From assembly GCA_000701625.1 (NCBI GenBank), contig JNJK01000008.1, positions 1 through 64,000 of the forward strand: DNA of 64,000 nucleotides. The letters run 5' to 3'. Positions 34,945 through 43,477 of the stretch are shown piece by piece; within the stretch, counting starts at the first letter, position 1, and every line of letters begins with the position of its first letter. The stretch is from Lachnospiraceae bacterium MC2017 (GTDB lineage: Bacteria; Bacillota; Clostridia; Lachnospirales; Lachnospiraceae). The notes under the pieces are model-generated. The model was not told where the DNA came from. It saw nothing but the letters and a program-made list of their open reading frames with translations, and did no database searches. Both the position numbers and the translations under genes were made by a program.

Positions 34945-36804
34945 TTATTTCCTGATCTTATCCATGATCTTTTGCGTTATGGTATCCGCATCTATACCAA
35001 CAACCTGTTTCAGTATATTTACGTTTCCATGCTCTACATATGCATCCGGAAGCGTCACAGACAACATAGGAAATTCCGGATCTAAACGATCAATAACTTC
35101 ACGCACCTTCTCACCAAATCCACCTGATTTTACATTTTCTTCCATGGTGACGATGAGACTTCCTTTTTCAATGGCAGTGCTTACCATTTTTTCATCTATC
35201 GGCTTTACAAAACGCGCATTCACAAGAGCACATGGGATTCCATTCGCTTTCAGTGTTTCTCTGACCTGTACTGCTGTCTCTACCATAGATCCCACAGCTA
35301 AAAGCTGAACACCATCTTCATCAAAAATGCGCTCTGATCTTCCATAAACAATTTTCTCCCGATGCTCCTCAAGCCCATCATAAGCCTGACCTCTCGGATA
35401 TCTGATTGCGATCGGGCCGTCAAAATCTACAGCAAATTTCATCATATCCGACAGTTCCCACTTATTTTTAGGTGCCATGATATGCATATTCGGAATCGAT
35501 GAAAGATAGGAAAGGTCAAAAATTCCCTGATGGGTTTCACCGTCTGCCCCTACCAATCCTGCGCGATCTATACAAAAGATTACATGAAGGTTCTGTATAC
35601 ACACGTCATGCAGCATCTGGTCATATCCCCTCTGAAGGAATGATGAATATACCGCAAATACAGGAATCATTCCTCCTGCTGCAAGTCCGGCCGCAAATGT
35701 TACTGCATGTTCCTCTGCAATACCTGTATCAAAAAATCTGTCAGGATAAAGATTCCTAAATCTCTTTAGTCCGGTACCATCAGGCATTGCCGCAGTTATC
35801 GCCACTACTCTGTCATTTCTGGCCGCAAGTTTTATCATAACTGTAGAAAAGATATCAGTCCAACCGGCTTTGGCTTTATTTTTAAGAGGAAGTCCCGTCT
35901 CTATATCAAATGGTTCTGTACCGTGAAAACGCGCAGGATGCCTCTCTGCCGGAGCATATCCCATACCTTTTTTTGTACATACATGGATCAGAACAACATG
36001 ATTTATCTTCTTTGCCTCTTCAATCAGTCTGACCATCTCACGGATATTATGTCCGTCGGCAGGTCCGAGATATGTTATGCCCATATCTTCAAAAAACATA
36101 CCCGGCACAAAAAGCTGCTTTAAAGAGCTTTTATACCTCTTCAGATGATCCACTACAGCCTGACCTCTGGGTATGCGTAATAGTTGCTTTTGAAGAGCCA
36201 TCTTAAAGTCCTGATATCCCTCAGCTGTACGTATTCCCTGTAAATACTTTGAAATACCGCCAACATTCTCTGATATGGACATATTGTTATCATTAAGGAT
36301 AATTATGAAGTTTGTTTCCAGCTTGGATGCATTATTAAGTGCCTCATAAGCCATTCCGCCAGTCAATGCACCATCTCCGATGACCGAAACAACGGTTCGT
36401 TTTTCATGACGGAGATCTCTGGCCTTTACGAGACCGAGTCCTGCTGATATTGATGTAGAACTGTGTCCTGTATCGAAGGCATCACACTCACTTTCCGACC
36501 TTTTCGGAAACCCTGATATTCCACCATACTGTCTCAGTCCATCAAAATCTCCGCGCCTGCCAGTGAGGATCTTATGTGTATATGACTGATGTCCCACATC
36601 AAAAACGATCTTATCCTGCGGAAGATTCAACGCAAGATGAAGCGCCATGGTTAATTCCACCGCGCCAAGATTTGATCCCAGATGTCCGCCGCTCCTGCTG
36701 ATCTTCTTTATGAGAAATGTCCGGATTTCCTGCGCAAGGAGCGCATACTCATCCGGGCTGACTTTTTTTATATCATTTGCCTGATTAATCCGATCAAGTA
36801 TCAT
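34945..36804 (-). CDS. dxs: 1-deoxy-D-xylulose-5-phosphate synthase
   Basis: A 619-residue thiamine-diphosphate enzyme that condenses pyruvate with glyceraldehyde-3-phosphate, the entry to the MEP isoprenoid pathway. Visible: HLGSNLGAVELTMALH, GHSSTSISAGLG, the ThDP motif GDGALTGGMAYEALNNAS...NDNNMSI, and EEHAVTFAAGLA with the catalytic Glu. The length is standard. It follows ispA; their products feed undecaprenyl phosphate, the lipid carrier for cell wall and surface glycans. Confidence 0.97.
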   Translation of the reverse strand: MILDRINQANDIKKVSPDEYALLAQEIRTFLIKKISRSGGHLGSNLGAVELTMALHLALNLPQDKIVFDVGHQSYTHKILTGRRGDFDGLRQYGGISGFPKRSESECDAFDTGHSSTSISAGLGLVKARDLRHEKRTVVSVIGDGALTGGMAYEALNNASKLETNFIIILNDNNMSISENVGGISKYLQGIRTAEGYQDFKMALQKQLLRIPRGQAVVDHLKRYKSSLKQLFVPGMFFEDMGITYLGPADGHNIREMVRLIEEAKKINHVVLIHVCTKKGMGYAPAERHPARFHGTEPFDIETGLPLKNKAKAGWTDIFSTVMIKLAARNDRVVAITAAMPDGTGLKRFRNLYPDRFFDTGIAEEHAVTFAAGLAAGGMIPVFAVYSSFLQRGYDQMLHDVCIQNLHVIFCIDRAGLVGADGETHQGIFDLSYLSSIPNMHIMAPKNKWELSDMMKFAVDFDGPIAIRYPRGQAYDGLEEHREKIVYGRSERIFDEDGVQLLAVGSMVETAVQVRETLKANGIPCALVNARFVKPIDEKMVSTAIEKGSLIVTMEENVKSGGFGEKVREVIDRLDPEFPMLSVTLPDAYVEHGNVNILKQVVGIDADTITQKIMDKIRK

Positions 36805-36881
36805 CTTACATTCCGCCTGTAAACTGTAACAAAACTCTATGACTTTTTGTCATTTCATTCCAAAAATCATGCAACGTACAC

Positions 36882-37784
36882 TTATCTCTGTCTTGTAACC
36901 AAACTTATCACAAGTTCTCTTAAAAAGCCATCAGACTCAGGCAGTTTATCCATTATAGCCAGTGCACTTTCCGTCATATCGGCAGCATCCTTTTTTGCCT
37001 GCTCGATTCCTTTAAGAGTTACGTATGTCTCTTTTCCATTTTCCGCATCAGAACCGACATGTTTTCCAAGGATCTTTTCATCACCGGTCACGTCAAGGAT
37101 ATCATCCTCTATCTGAAAAGCTACTCCAACATAGTGTCCTATATCTTCCAGTTTCTTTAATTCTTCATCTGAAACATTACATAAGCAGCCGCCGATCATA
37201 AGCGCACTTTCCAAAAGACATGCTGTTTTCTTTTCATGTATATAGAGCAATTCCTGCAGATCCAGTTTCCTGTTTCTTTCTTCTGCATCTACATCTGCCG
37301 ATTGTCCACCGAGCATACCGTTTATACCGGCTTTGTCAGAAAGAATACCGAGAGCCTTTATGATACTCTCAGTAGTTGTCTGACCTTTTTCTACTGAAAA
37401 AGCCTTTAACGCAGTTTCGTAGGCAAGGTTCAAAAGTCCATCACCTGCAAGAGTAGCCATACCCGGACCATATACAGCATGGGTAGTTTTTCTTCCTCGC
37501 CTGTACATATCATTGTCCATCGCCGGCAGATCATCATGGACCAGTGAATAATTATGGATCATCTCCAGTGCAGCCATAAACGGCTCAACTACCTGATCTT
37601 TTCCACCATACATCTGATACACAGAATGCATAATGACAGGACGAAGATGCTTTCCTCCTGAAAGAGCTGAGTAATTCATCGCTTCCGCAACTCTTACTTC
37701 ATATCCTTTCTCTTCCGGAAGGTATGACTTTAATACCGACTCGGCAAAGTCTGCACGTCTTTTTAGTTCTTCACTGAAAATCAT
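36882..37784 (-). CDS. ispA: farnesyl/geranyl diphosphate synthase
   Basis: A 300-residue all-helical prenyltransferase that condenses IPP with DMAPP or GPP. First aspartate-rich motif DDLPAMDND and second motif DDILD bind the magnesium-pyrophosphate; GGKHLRPV is conserved. Start ATG 37784 is preferred (GGTGG upstream, normal N terminus) over an ATG six codons earlier; it overlaps xseB by 14 bases. Confidence 0.94.
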   Translation of the reverse strand: MIFSEELKRRADFAESVLKSYLPEEKGYEVRVAEAMNYSALSGGKHLRPVIMHSVYQMYGGKDQVVEPFMAALEMIHNYSLVHDDLPAMDNDMYRRGRKTTHAVYGPGMATLAGDGLLNLAYETALKAFSVEKGQTTTESIIKALGILSDKAGINGMLGGQSADVDAEERNRKLDLQELLYIHEKKTACLLESALMIGGCLCNVSDEELKKLEDIGHYVGVAFQIEDDILDVTGDEKILGKHVGSDAENGKETYVTLKGIEQAKKDAADMTESALAIMDKLPESDGFLRELVISLVTRQR

Positions 37785-37998
37785 CCGTTCCACCCTCTTC
37801 ATTTATGATCTGAACTTTCTTTTCGACCTCATCGATCTTTCCGCTGACTTCTTTTAAGACCTTCATTCCTTTTTCGAATACGGCAAAAGACTCTTCGAGA
37901 GAAATATCCTCGTCTGAAAGCTTTTTTAAGGAATCTTCCAAAAAAGTAAAGCCTTCCTCAATGGACATTTCCTTATCTTTCTTCTGTCTTGGTGACAT
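37771..37998 (-). CDS. xseB: exodeoxyribonuclease VII small subunit
   Basis: A 75-residue coiled-coil subunit of exonuclease VII. The family pattern is clear: FTFLEDSLKKLSDEDISLEESFAVFEKGMKVLKEV. Start ATG 37998 is chosen because AAAGG lies upstream; it overlaps the xseA end by 26 bases. An alternative ATG at 37968 would give 65 residues. It binds XseA in multiple copies. Confidence 0.88.
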   Translation of the reverse strand: MSPRQKKDKEMSIEEGFTFLEDSLKKLSDEDISLEESFAVFEKGMKVLKEVSGKIDEVEKKVQIINEEGGTDDFQ

Positions 37999-39238
37999 CG
38001 GCAAACACCTTTCCGTTCTGTACATAGATCATGACCTCGTCTCCAGGCTGCACTTCATGCACATCCTTTAGAGGTCTGCCATTCCCGAGTTCCGTAAAAG
38101 TATAACCACGGCTCAATGTATTTAACGGTGAAACTCCGTTTAAGCGCTCAGCAAAGATTGCCCGTCTTTCTTTGACTGATCTAAGCTTTTCACCCATTCC
38201 TCCGGTAAGACCATCTTCAAAGCGAACTTCCATCATATGATACTCCTGCAAAATACGTTCCATATGACGCTTAAGTTCATTTCGATAATTGTCCACACGG
38301 ATTTTTTTCTCTTTCAGACTTCCTTCCGGTGAAAAGCGCATAAAACCAGACAAAAGAGTATTATATTTTTCTCTTTTGCCTCTAAGCCTGTTCATCATCA
38401 GAGTCGAAAGCTTATCCTTATATATTTCCAACGCTCCCTGAAAAGCAGCATAATCAAAAACAGCAAGTTCTGCCGCTGCGCTGGGCGTCGGTGCTCTGAG
38501 ATCTGCTACCCAGTCAGCAATAGTCGTATCAGTTTCATGCCCTGTTCCGGAAATAATCGGTACCGGACAATCAAAAATAGTCCTTGCAACAATCTCTTCA
38601 TTAAAAGCCCACAAATCTTCGATAGATCCACCGCCTCTGCCAACGATGATCACATCAACATCTCTCTTCTGAAGTTCTTCTATTCCTGCTGATATCGACT
38701 CCGCCGCACCCTCACCCTGAACCTTTGCAGGGTAGAGAATGATCTGCAGATAGGGGTTTCTCCTCAAAGAAACATTGATAATATCCCTGACAGCAGCACC
38801 GGTAGGCGCTGTCACTACTCCAAGAGTCCTTACGAATTTGGGGATCGGCTGTTTATACATCTCATCAAACATTCCCATATCCGCCAGTTCCTGTCGGAGT
38901 TTCTCATATTTTTCATATAGAAGACCTGAGCCTTCGCGGGAGATTCTTTTGGCATAGACCTGATACCGGCCATCACGTTCGTATACACCGATTCTGCCTG
39001 TGACGACCACCGACTGTCCTTCCTCCAGACAAAAATCCAGAGAAATGGCATCTGAGGCAAACATCACACCCGCGATCGCTGCCTTGCTGTCCTTTACCGT
39101 AAAGTATATATGCCCGGAAGAATGGTATTTTACATTTGATAATTCTCCCTTGACACTGACACGCGAAAGCAGCATATCATCGTCAAAAATGCCGCGGATG
39201 TATGAATTAACCTGACTGACTGAATAGACTTTATCCAT
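37973..39238 (-). CDS. xseA: exodeoxyribonuclease VII large subunit
   Basis: A 421-residue nuclease subunit that degrades single-stranded DNA into oligonucleotides. N-terminal OB fold (about 1-100), catalytic region with TAPTGAAVRDI, IIVGRGGGSIEDLWAFNEE and ISGTGHETDTTIADWVADLRAPTPSAAAE, then a long coiled coil. It is joined to nusB by a TAATG overlap of one base, indicating coupled translation. Confidence 0.96.
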   Translation of the reverse strand: MDKVYSVSQVNSYIRGIFDDDMLLSRVSVKGELSNVKYHSSGHIYFTVKDSKAAIAGVMFASDAISLDFCLEEGQSVVVTGRIGVYERDGRYQVYAKRISREGSGLLYEKYEKLRQELADMGMFDEMYKQPIPKFVRTLGVVTAPTGAAVRDIINVSLRRNPYLQIILYPAKVQGEGAAESISAGIEELQKRDVDVIIVGRGGGSIEDLWAFNEEIVARTIFDCPVPIISGTGHETDTTIADWVADLRAPTPSAAAELAVFDYAAFQGALEIYKDKLSTLMMNRLRGKREKYNTLLSGFMRFSPEGSLKEKKIRVDNYRNELKRHMERILQEYHMMEVRFEDGLTGGMGEKLRSVKERRAIFAERLNGVSPLNTLSRGYTFTELGNGRPLKDVHEVQPGDEVMIYVQNGKVFADVTKTEER

Positions 39239-39639
39239 TAACCTACCAGTTTGGCAAGAACACCATTTACAAACGCAGGCGATCCATCCTGTCCATACTT
39301 TTTGGCAAGTTCAACCGCCTCATCAATAGCAACTCCTGTAGGTACATCTTCATCATGTAAGATTTCATAAGCCGCAAGACGGATAAGAGCCAGTTCTACC
39401 TTTCCCATACGTGAAGTAGTCCATCCCTCTGCCTTCTCATTGATCTTCTCATCAAGTTCTGAAAGTTTGCCAAGGATATTCTTGAATTTAGTCTCAATAT
39501 ATTCCTCTGAGGCATCATCTGCCGGTTCCTCAAGGGACTCAAAATAGAGACGCATTGTTTCAGGCATCTCCTCAACTGAATTAAACTCAGTCATAAAAAC
39601 CAGTATAAAAATATGTTCTCTTAAAAGACTTCTCCTCAT
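39238..39639 (-). CDS. nusB: transcription antitermination factor NusB
   Basis: A 133-residue all-helical protein that with NusE binds boxA RNA during rRNA transcription. The N-terminal RRSLLREHIFILVFMTEF, and the C-terminal RMGKVELALIRLAAYEIL, DVPTGVAIDEAVELAKKYG and FVNGVLAKL are diagnostic. It overlaps asp23 by four bases and xseA by one. Confidence 0.95.
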   Translation of the reverse strand: MRRSLLREHIFILVFMTEFNSVEEMPETMRLYFESLEEPADDASEEYIETKFKNILGKLSELDEKINEKAEGWTTSRMGKVELALIRLAAYEILHDEDVPTGVAIDEAVELAKKYGQDGSPAFVNGVLAKLVG

Positions 39640-40025
39640 GCTGTGGTTCCTGCCTCCATCTGGATTCCGGCAACTCGGATATTAACATCCGCAACAGTAA
39701 GACCCGTCATTGTCTCGATAGAGCTTCTGACCTTTTCCTGTACCTTTCTGCTGACTTCCGGAATACTGTAACCATAACGAATGTGTACAGCAACATCTGC
39801 ACGTACAACACCATTTACTACTTCAACACGCACACCCTTATCGGCCTTCTTAACACCGACATAGGCCATAATATTTTTGCCGACACCGCCATGCATGGTT
39901 CCTACGCCGTCCACTTCCTGTGCAGCAAGCGCAGCAATAACTGCAACTACATCATCAGCAATTTTTACCTCTCCCTGAATACCGGTATTCAGAAGAGTAG
40001 CAGTTTCTCTTTTTTCATTTGCCAT
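39636..40025 (-). CDS. Asp23/Gls24-family envelope stress protein
   Basis: A 129-residue small protein of the Asp23 family. It begins ANEKRETATLLNTGIQGEVKIADDVV and contains EVDGVGTMHGG and VRADVAVHIRYGYSIPEVSRKVQEKV. Members line the membrane inner face in Gram-positive bacteria and respond to envelope stress. ATG 40025 with GAGAGG upstream is preferred to a start 17 codons earlier. It heads the nusB-xse-ispA-dxs operon, its usual position in Clostridia. Confidence 0.9.
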   Translation of the reverse strand: MANEKRETATLLNTGIQGEVKIADDVVAVIAALAAQEVDGVGTMHGGVGKNIMAYVGVKKADKGVRVEVVNGVVRADVAVHIRYGYSIPEVSRKVQEKVRSSIETMTGLTVADVNIRVAGIQMEAGTTA

Positions 40026-40083
40026 CTGTTCTTGTCCTCTCAATTCTACAGACGATCCGATTTTTCCCTTTTTCAAACTATTA

Positions 40084-40112
40084 TTATATCAAACTACCTT
40101 TCAAAAAGGAAG
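40084..40112 (-). promoter_or_regulatory. possible promoter of the asp23-to-recN operon
   Basis: On the minus strand TTCCTT (40107-40112), 17-base spacer, TATAAT (40084-40089). The -10 is perfect, the -35 weak. It lies about 60 bases before the asp23 start, just after the transglutaminase gene. Confidence 0.45.
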
Positions 40113-40132
40113 TTCGTTACTGCTCACTCGCT

Positions 40133-41470
40133 TCAGCTCTCTGTCCCCGCTGAGAAAGTCATTGTATTCTCCCTGTCATCACGAATATATTTCACGCTAT
40201 CTGAATCCGGAAGGATTTCAAATATCTTTCTCTCATCAAAAAGAGCTGTACTCAATTCCTGATACACATTTCTGTCAGAGCAGCGGATCGTAAAATTTTC
40301 TTCATCCTGTGTTGACTCATATTCGAAAAGAGCCTTCAGACGATTAAAATCCGCCGTTGTAAAATAGCGACCTTCTTTTACGTAATAATATTCATCAAGC
40401 GCTGTGCATCTCGGCAGTTTGACCGGGTTGTTTATAGCATGCGTCCTGCGAAGTATATCTTCATTACAACCGAAATAGTTATAATTTGTATGCGGCGCAA
40501 GTGAGCTGTCTTCCATCCGGTACGATGCATCTCCCCAGGTGGTATCGACATAACATTCTGTGCCATCCATTCTCACAAGATTCCATGAATGGCTCTCTCC
40601 ATCTGCAGTACCGTAAACCACTGTACAGAAAATCCCGAGCTTGTCCAGCAAATACTTCGTAGCCATTGTATAGCCCTGGCATACGCTCCGCCCATTTAAG
40701 AATACTGATGAAATATTCTGATTATCAGGTGCTTCCAGACTATAATCAGTATGATCGATTATCCACTGAAATACATATCTAACCTGATCATATTCAGAGC
40801 CGTCCCTTGGGCAGTCCTTTAATGCAGCCTCAGCGACCTTTGCGATCTCTTTCTCCTTCGTCTTTCTAACATCAGGAGACACATTATATTTTCCGGAAAT
40901 CTCAATTTTCACCGGTACACCGTTACGCGTAGTTTCTGTTGTCCTGTATCCATCTACGAAAAACAGTTCCGGATGATCCATCATCACCAGATTAAACGCA
41001 TGATCTATCACATCAGCATCAAGAGTAGAAAGCTCGGTGTTATCGCTCATATTCAGAAAACAGTTATAGATTTCCAGATAAACCTTTTTTTCATATGGGG
41101 TTATTTTTGAAAAACAATACGCACGCTCATCTTTAGCCAGATCATCCAACGAGGGACTATCTGATCCGGTTTCTTCACTGCCGCTCTCGTCAGCCTCAAT
41201 GCTTCCAGCTTCATCAGCAATGGTATTTTCTTCAGTATGATCTGCATCTCCATTATTATCTGAAACGCTGTTCATATCATTATCATCACCAAAGAAAATA
41301 TAATGTATCGGATCATCCGGCAGCACCTCACGGATCTTATCCATGACATGTTCCAGCCGTTTCTGAGCCGCACAACCGCTTAGAAGCACAGTACATAGGC
41401 ATAAAAGAAGCGGCACGTGCAGAATTTTCTGCAGACGGCGCACTCTTCTTTTCTTTCGCTCAGAGTTCAC
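40133..41470 (-). CDS. transglutaminase-like lipoprotein
   Basis: A 445-residue lipoprotein: basic N terminus, hydrophobic core and lipobox LLSGC (Cys33), an acidic Ser/Glu/Asp-rich linker (about 60-110), then a transglutaminase-core domain. The predicted triad is Cys in GRSVCQGYTMATKYLL, His in GESHSWNLV and Asp in CYVDTTWGD. Such domains in bacterial envelope proteins usually act as proteases or amidases. Four N-X-S/T sequons (NMS, NVS, NIS, NFT) are present. It sits where spore-forming relatives often carry the spoIIIA cluster. Substrate unknown. Confidence 0.85.
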   Translation of the reverse strand: MNSERKKRRVRRLQKILHVPLLLCLCTVLLSGCAAQKRLEHVMDKIREVLPDDPIHYIFFGDDNDMNSVSDNNGDADHTEENTIADEAGSIEADESGSEETGSDSPSLDDLAKDERAYCFSKITPYEKKVYLEIYNCFLNMSDNTELSTLDADVIDHAFNLVMMDHPELFFVDGYRTTETTRNGVPVKIEISGKYNVSPDVRKTKEKEIAKVAEAALKDCPRDGSEYDQVRYVFQWIIDHTDYSLEAPDNQNISSVFLNGRSVCQGYTMATKYLLDKLGIFCTVVYGTADGESHSWNLVRMDGTECYVDTTWGDASYRMEDSSLAPHTNYNYFGCNEDILRRTHAINNPVKLPRCTALDEYYYVKEGRYFTTADFNRLKALFEYESTQDEENFTIRCSDRNVYQELSTALFDERKIFEILPDSDSVKYIRDDRENTMTFSAGTES

Positions 41471-41488
41471 CTCGTGCCACCTCCGAAA

Positions 41489-43087
41489 TTATGCCTCGTT
41501 TTCGCTGTATTCTTCCAGTACAAGACCTTCATTACGATCAAGAGTCATGCCGATAGACCAACTGTTTACAAAGAGCAGAAGCGGTCTTCCTTTAAGATCG
41601 CGTACTTTCTTCATATCAGATGTACCTGTAATAGTATCCAGATCAATGTCTCTGTCAGCAATCCAGCGGATAAACTCATACGGAAGCTGATCAAGCTTAA
41701 TCTCAACATTATACTCATTCTTAAGTCGATACTGGAGAACTTCAAACTGAAGCACACCTACAACACCTACTATGATCTCTTCCATTCCGTAGTTTTCTTC
41801 CTGGAAGATCTGAATCGCACCTTCCTGAGCGATCTGCTCGATACCCTTTACGAACTGCTTACGCTTCATGGTATCAACCTGTCTCACTCTTGCAAAGTGC
41901 TCCGGCGCAAATGTAGGGATTCCTGCATACTTAAACTTATCTCCGGGAGTACATAATGTATCTCCGATAGAATAAATACCCGGATCAAATACACCTATTA
42001 TATCACCTGCATATGCTTCACTTACAACATGACGTTCTTCTGCCATCATCTGCTGAGGCTGCATAAGACGTACATTCTTTCCGCCCTGAACATGAAATAC
42101 ATCCATTCCTGCCGTAAACTTACCTGAACAGATTCTCATGAAAGCTACACGGTCACGATGTGCTTTGTTCATGTTTGCCTGGATTTTGAAAACAAACGCA
42201 GAAAATCCGTTATCAACAGGGTCGATCACACCTGTATCTGCCTTTCTCGGAAGAGGCGACGAAGTCATCTGAAGGAAATTGTGAAGGAATATCTCTACAC
42301 CAAAGTTTGTCAGTGCTGAACCAAAGAAAACCGGTGAAAGCTTACCTGCATTTACTTTTTCCTGATCAAATTCTTCACTTGCTCCATCGAGAAGCTCAAT
42401 CTCGCTTAAAAGCTGTTCTCTCGCTTCTTCTCCTATCGCAGCAACAGAAGCAGCTTCGTCATCAAGCGGAATAACCGTTTCCGTTCCTTCTTTAGTTCCC
42501 TTCTGTGTATCGGCAAATTCAACGATATTTCTGTTTTTTCTGTCGTATACACCCTTAAATTCCTTACCGGAACCTATAGGCCAGTTTACGGGACAGGTAG
42601 CGATCCCAAGTTCTTTTTCAATCTCGTCCAGGAGATCAAAGGTATCTCTTGCATCACGATCCATTTTATTTATGAATGTAAATACAGGTATGCCTCGTCT
42701 TCCGCAAACTCTGAACAGCTTTCGTGTCTGCGGCTCAACGCCCTTTGCTCCATCGATTACCATTACAGCGGAATCTGCTGCCATAAGTGTACGGTATGTA
42801 TCCTCCGAAAAGTCCTGGTGTCCCGGTGTATCAAGGATATTAATGCAGCAGTTGTCAAATTCAAACTGCAGCACAGAACTCGTTACGGAAATACCTCTTT
42901 CTTTTTCGATATCCATCCAGTCAGATACCGCATGACGTGCAGTTGCCTTACCCTTTACGGAACCTGCCAGATTAATCTGACCTCCATAGAGCAGAAACTT
43001 CTCTGTAAGAGTCGTTTTACCTGCATCCGGGTGGGAAATAATGGCGAATGTTCGACGTTTATTGATCTCTTTTGCTAAATCGGACAA
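41489..43087 (-). CDS. prfC: peptide chain release factor 3
   Basis: A 532-residue translational GTPase that recycles RF1/RF2 after termination. G1 SHPDAGKTTLTE, G2 and the switch-I ERGISVTSS, G3 DTPGHQDFSEDTYRTL, G4 NKMDRDA, then family-specific domains 2 and 3 with VGVLQFEVLQYRL. The length is normal. It follows the small orphan gene and precedes the transglutaminase gene by 18 bases. Confidence 0.97.
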   Translation of the reverse strand: MSDLAKEINKRRTFAIISHPDAGKTTLTEKFLLYGGQINLAGSVKGKATARHAVSDWMDIEKERGISVTSSVLQFEFDNCCINILDTPGHQDFSEDTYRTLMAADSAVMVIDGAKGVEPQTRKLFRVCGRRGIPVFTFINKMDRDARDTFDLLDEIEKELGIATCPVNWPIGSGKEFKGVYDRKNRNIVEFADTQKGTKEGTETVIPLDDEAASVAAIGEEAREQLLSEIELLDGASEEFDQEKVNAGKLSPVFFGSALTNFGVEIFLHNFLQMTSSPLPRKADTGVIDPVDNGFSAFVFKIQANMNKAHRDRVAFMRICSGKFTAGMDVFHVQGGKNVRLMQPQQMMAEERHVVSEAYAGDIIGVFDPGIYSIGDTLCTPGDKFKYAGIPTFAPEHFARVRQVDTMKRKQFVKGIEQIAQEGAIQIFQEENYGMEEIIVGVVGVLQFEVLQYRLKNEYNVEIKLDQLPYEFIRWIADRDIDLDTITGTSDMKKVRDLKGRPLLLFVNSWSIGMTLDRNEGLVLEEYSENEA

Positions 43088-43106
43088 AACTGATTACTCC
43101 TTAAAT

Positions 43107-43475
43107 TTAAATCCAGTGCGCATCCATCGCCGCGTCCCATTCAGGCTTACGTATAAAATACTGGCGATTAAGGCACTTAACTGCCATGAGTCTTCCCTCA
43201 TCCGTAAATGGAAAAGAGAAGCTCTGTTTTTTTTCATCTGGTGTTTTCTCATATGAATACGGCTCCGGCCATACACTGACCAAAAAAGTCGCATCCTTTG
43301 CCCACTCCTCCTCCGGAGAATAAAAAACCTTTTTCAGCGGTTCCCTGGCTATACGGTATCTCATACCACGGTATGAACCAAGGAACGCTTCTCCGTAAAG
43401 ATAATGAGTATATCCATAAAGATCGGAGGCATGGATCACTTCTTTTTCATCTGGCTGCGCAGACTCACCACTCAT
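43107..43475 (-). CDS. conserved small hypothetical protein in the aspS-prfC operon
   Basis: A 122-residue soluble protein I cannot assign. It has no signal peptide or membrane segment, and is rich in aromatic residues (YGYTHYLYGEAF, YRGMRYRIAREPLKKVFY). The pattern of mixed charged and aromatic residues suggests a compact globular fold. It begins two bases after the aspS stop and ends 19 before prfC, so it is co-transcribed with translation genes. Function unknown. Confidence 0.7.
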   Translation of the reverse strand: MSGESAQPDEKEVIHASDLYGYTHYLYGEAFLGSYRGMRYRIAREPLKKVFYSPEEEWAKDATFLVSVWPEPYSYEKTPDEKKQSFSFPFTDEGRLMAVKCLNRQYFIRKPEWDAAMDAHWI

Positions 43476-43477
43476 AT

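Noticed and set aside
41417-41956. Plus-strand open frame of 179 codons over the prfC/transglutaminase junction
   Set aside because: Antisense to prfC's conserved C-terminal domain; no start signal or homology.
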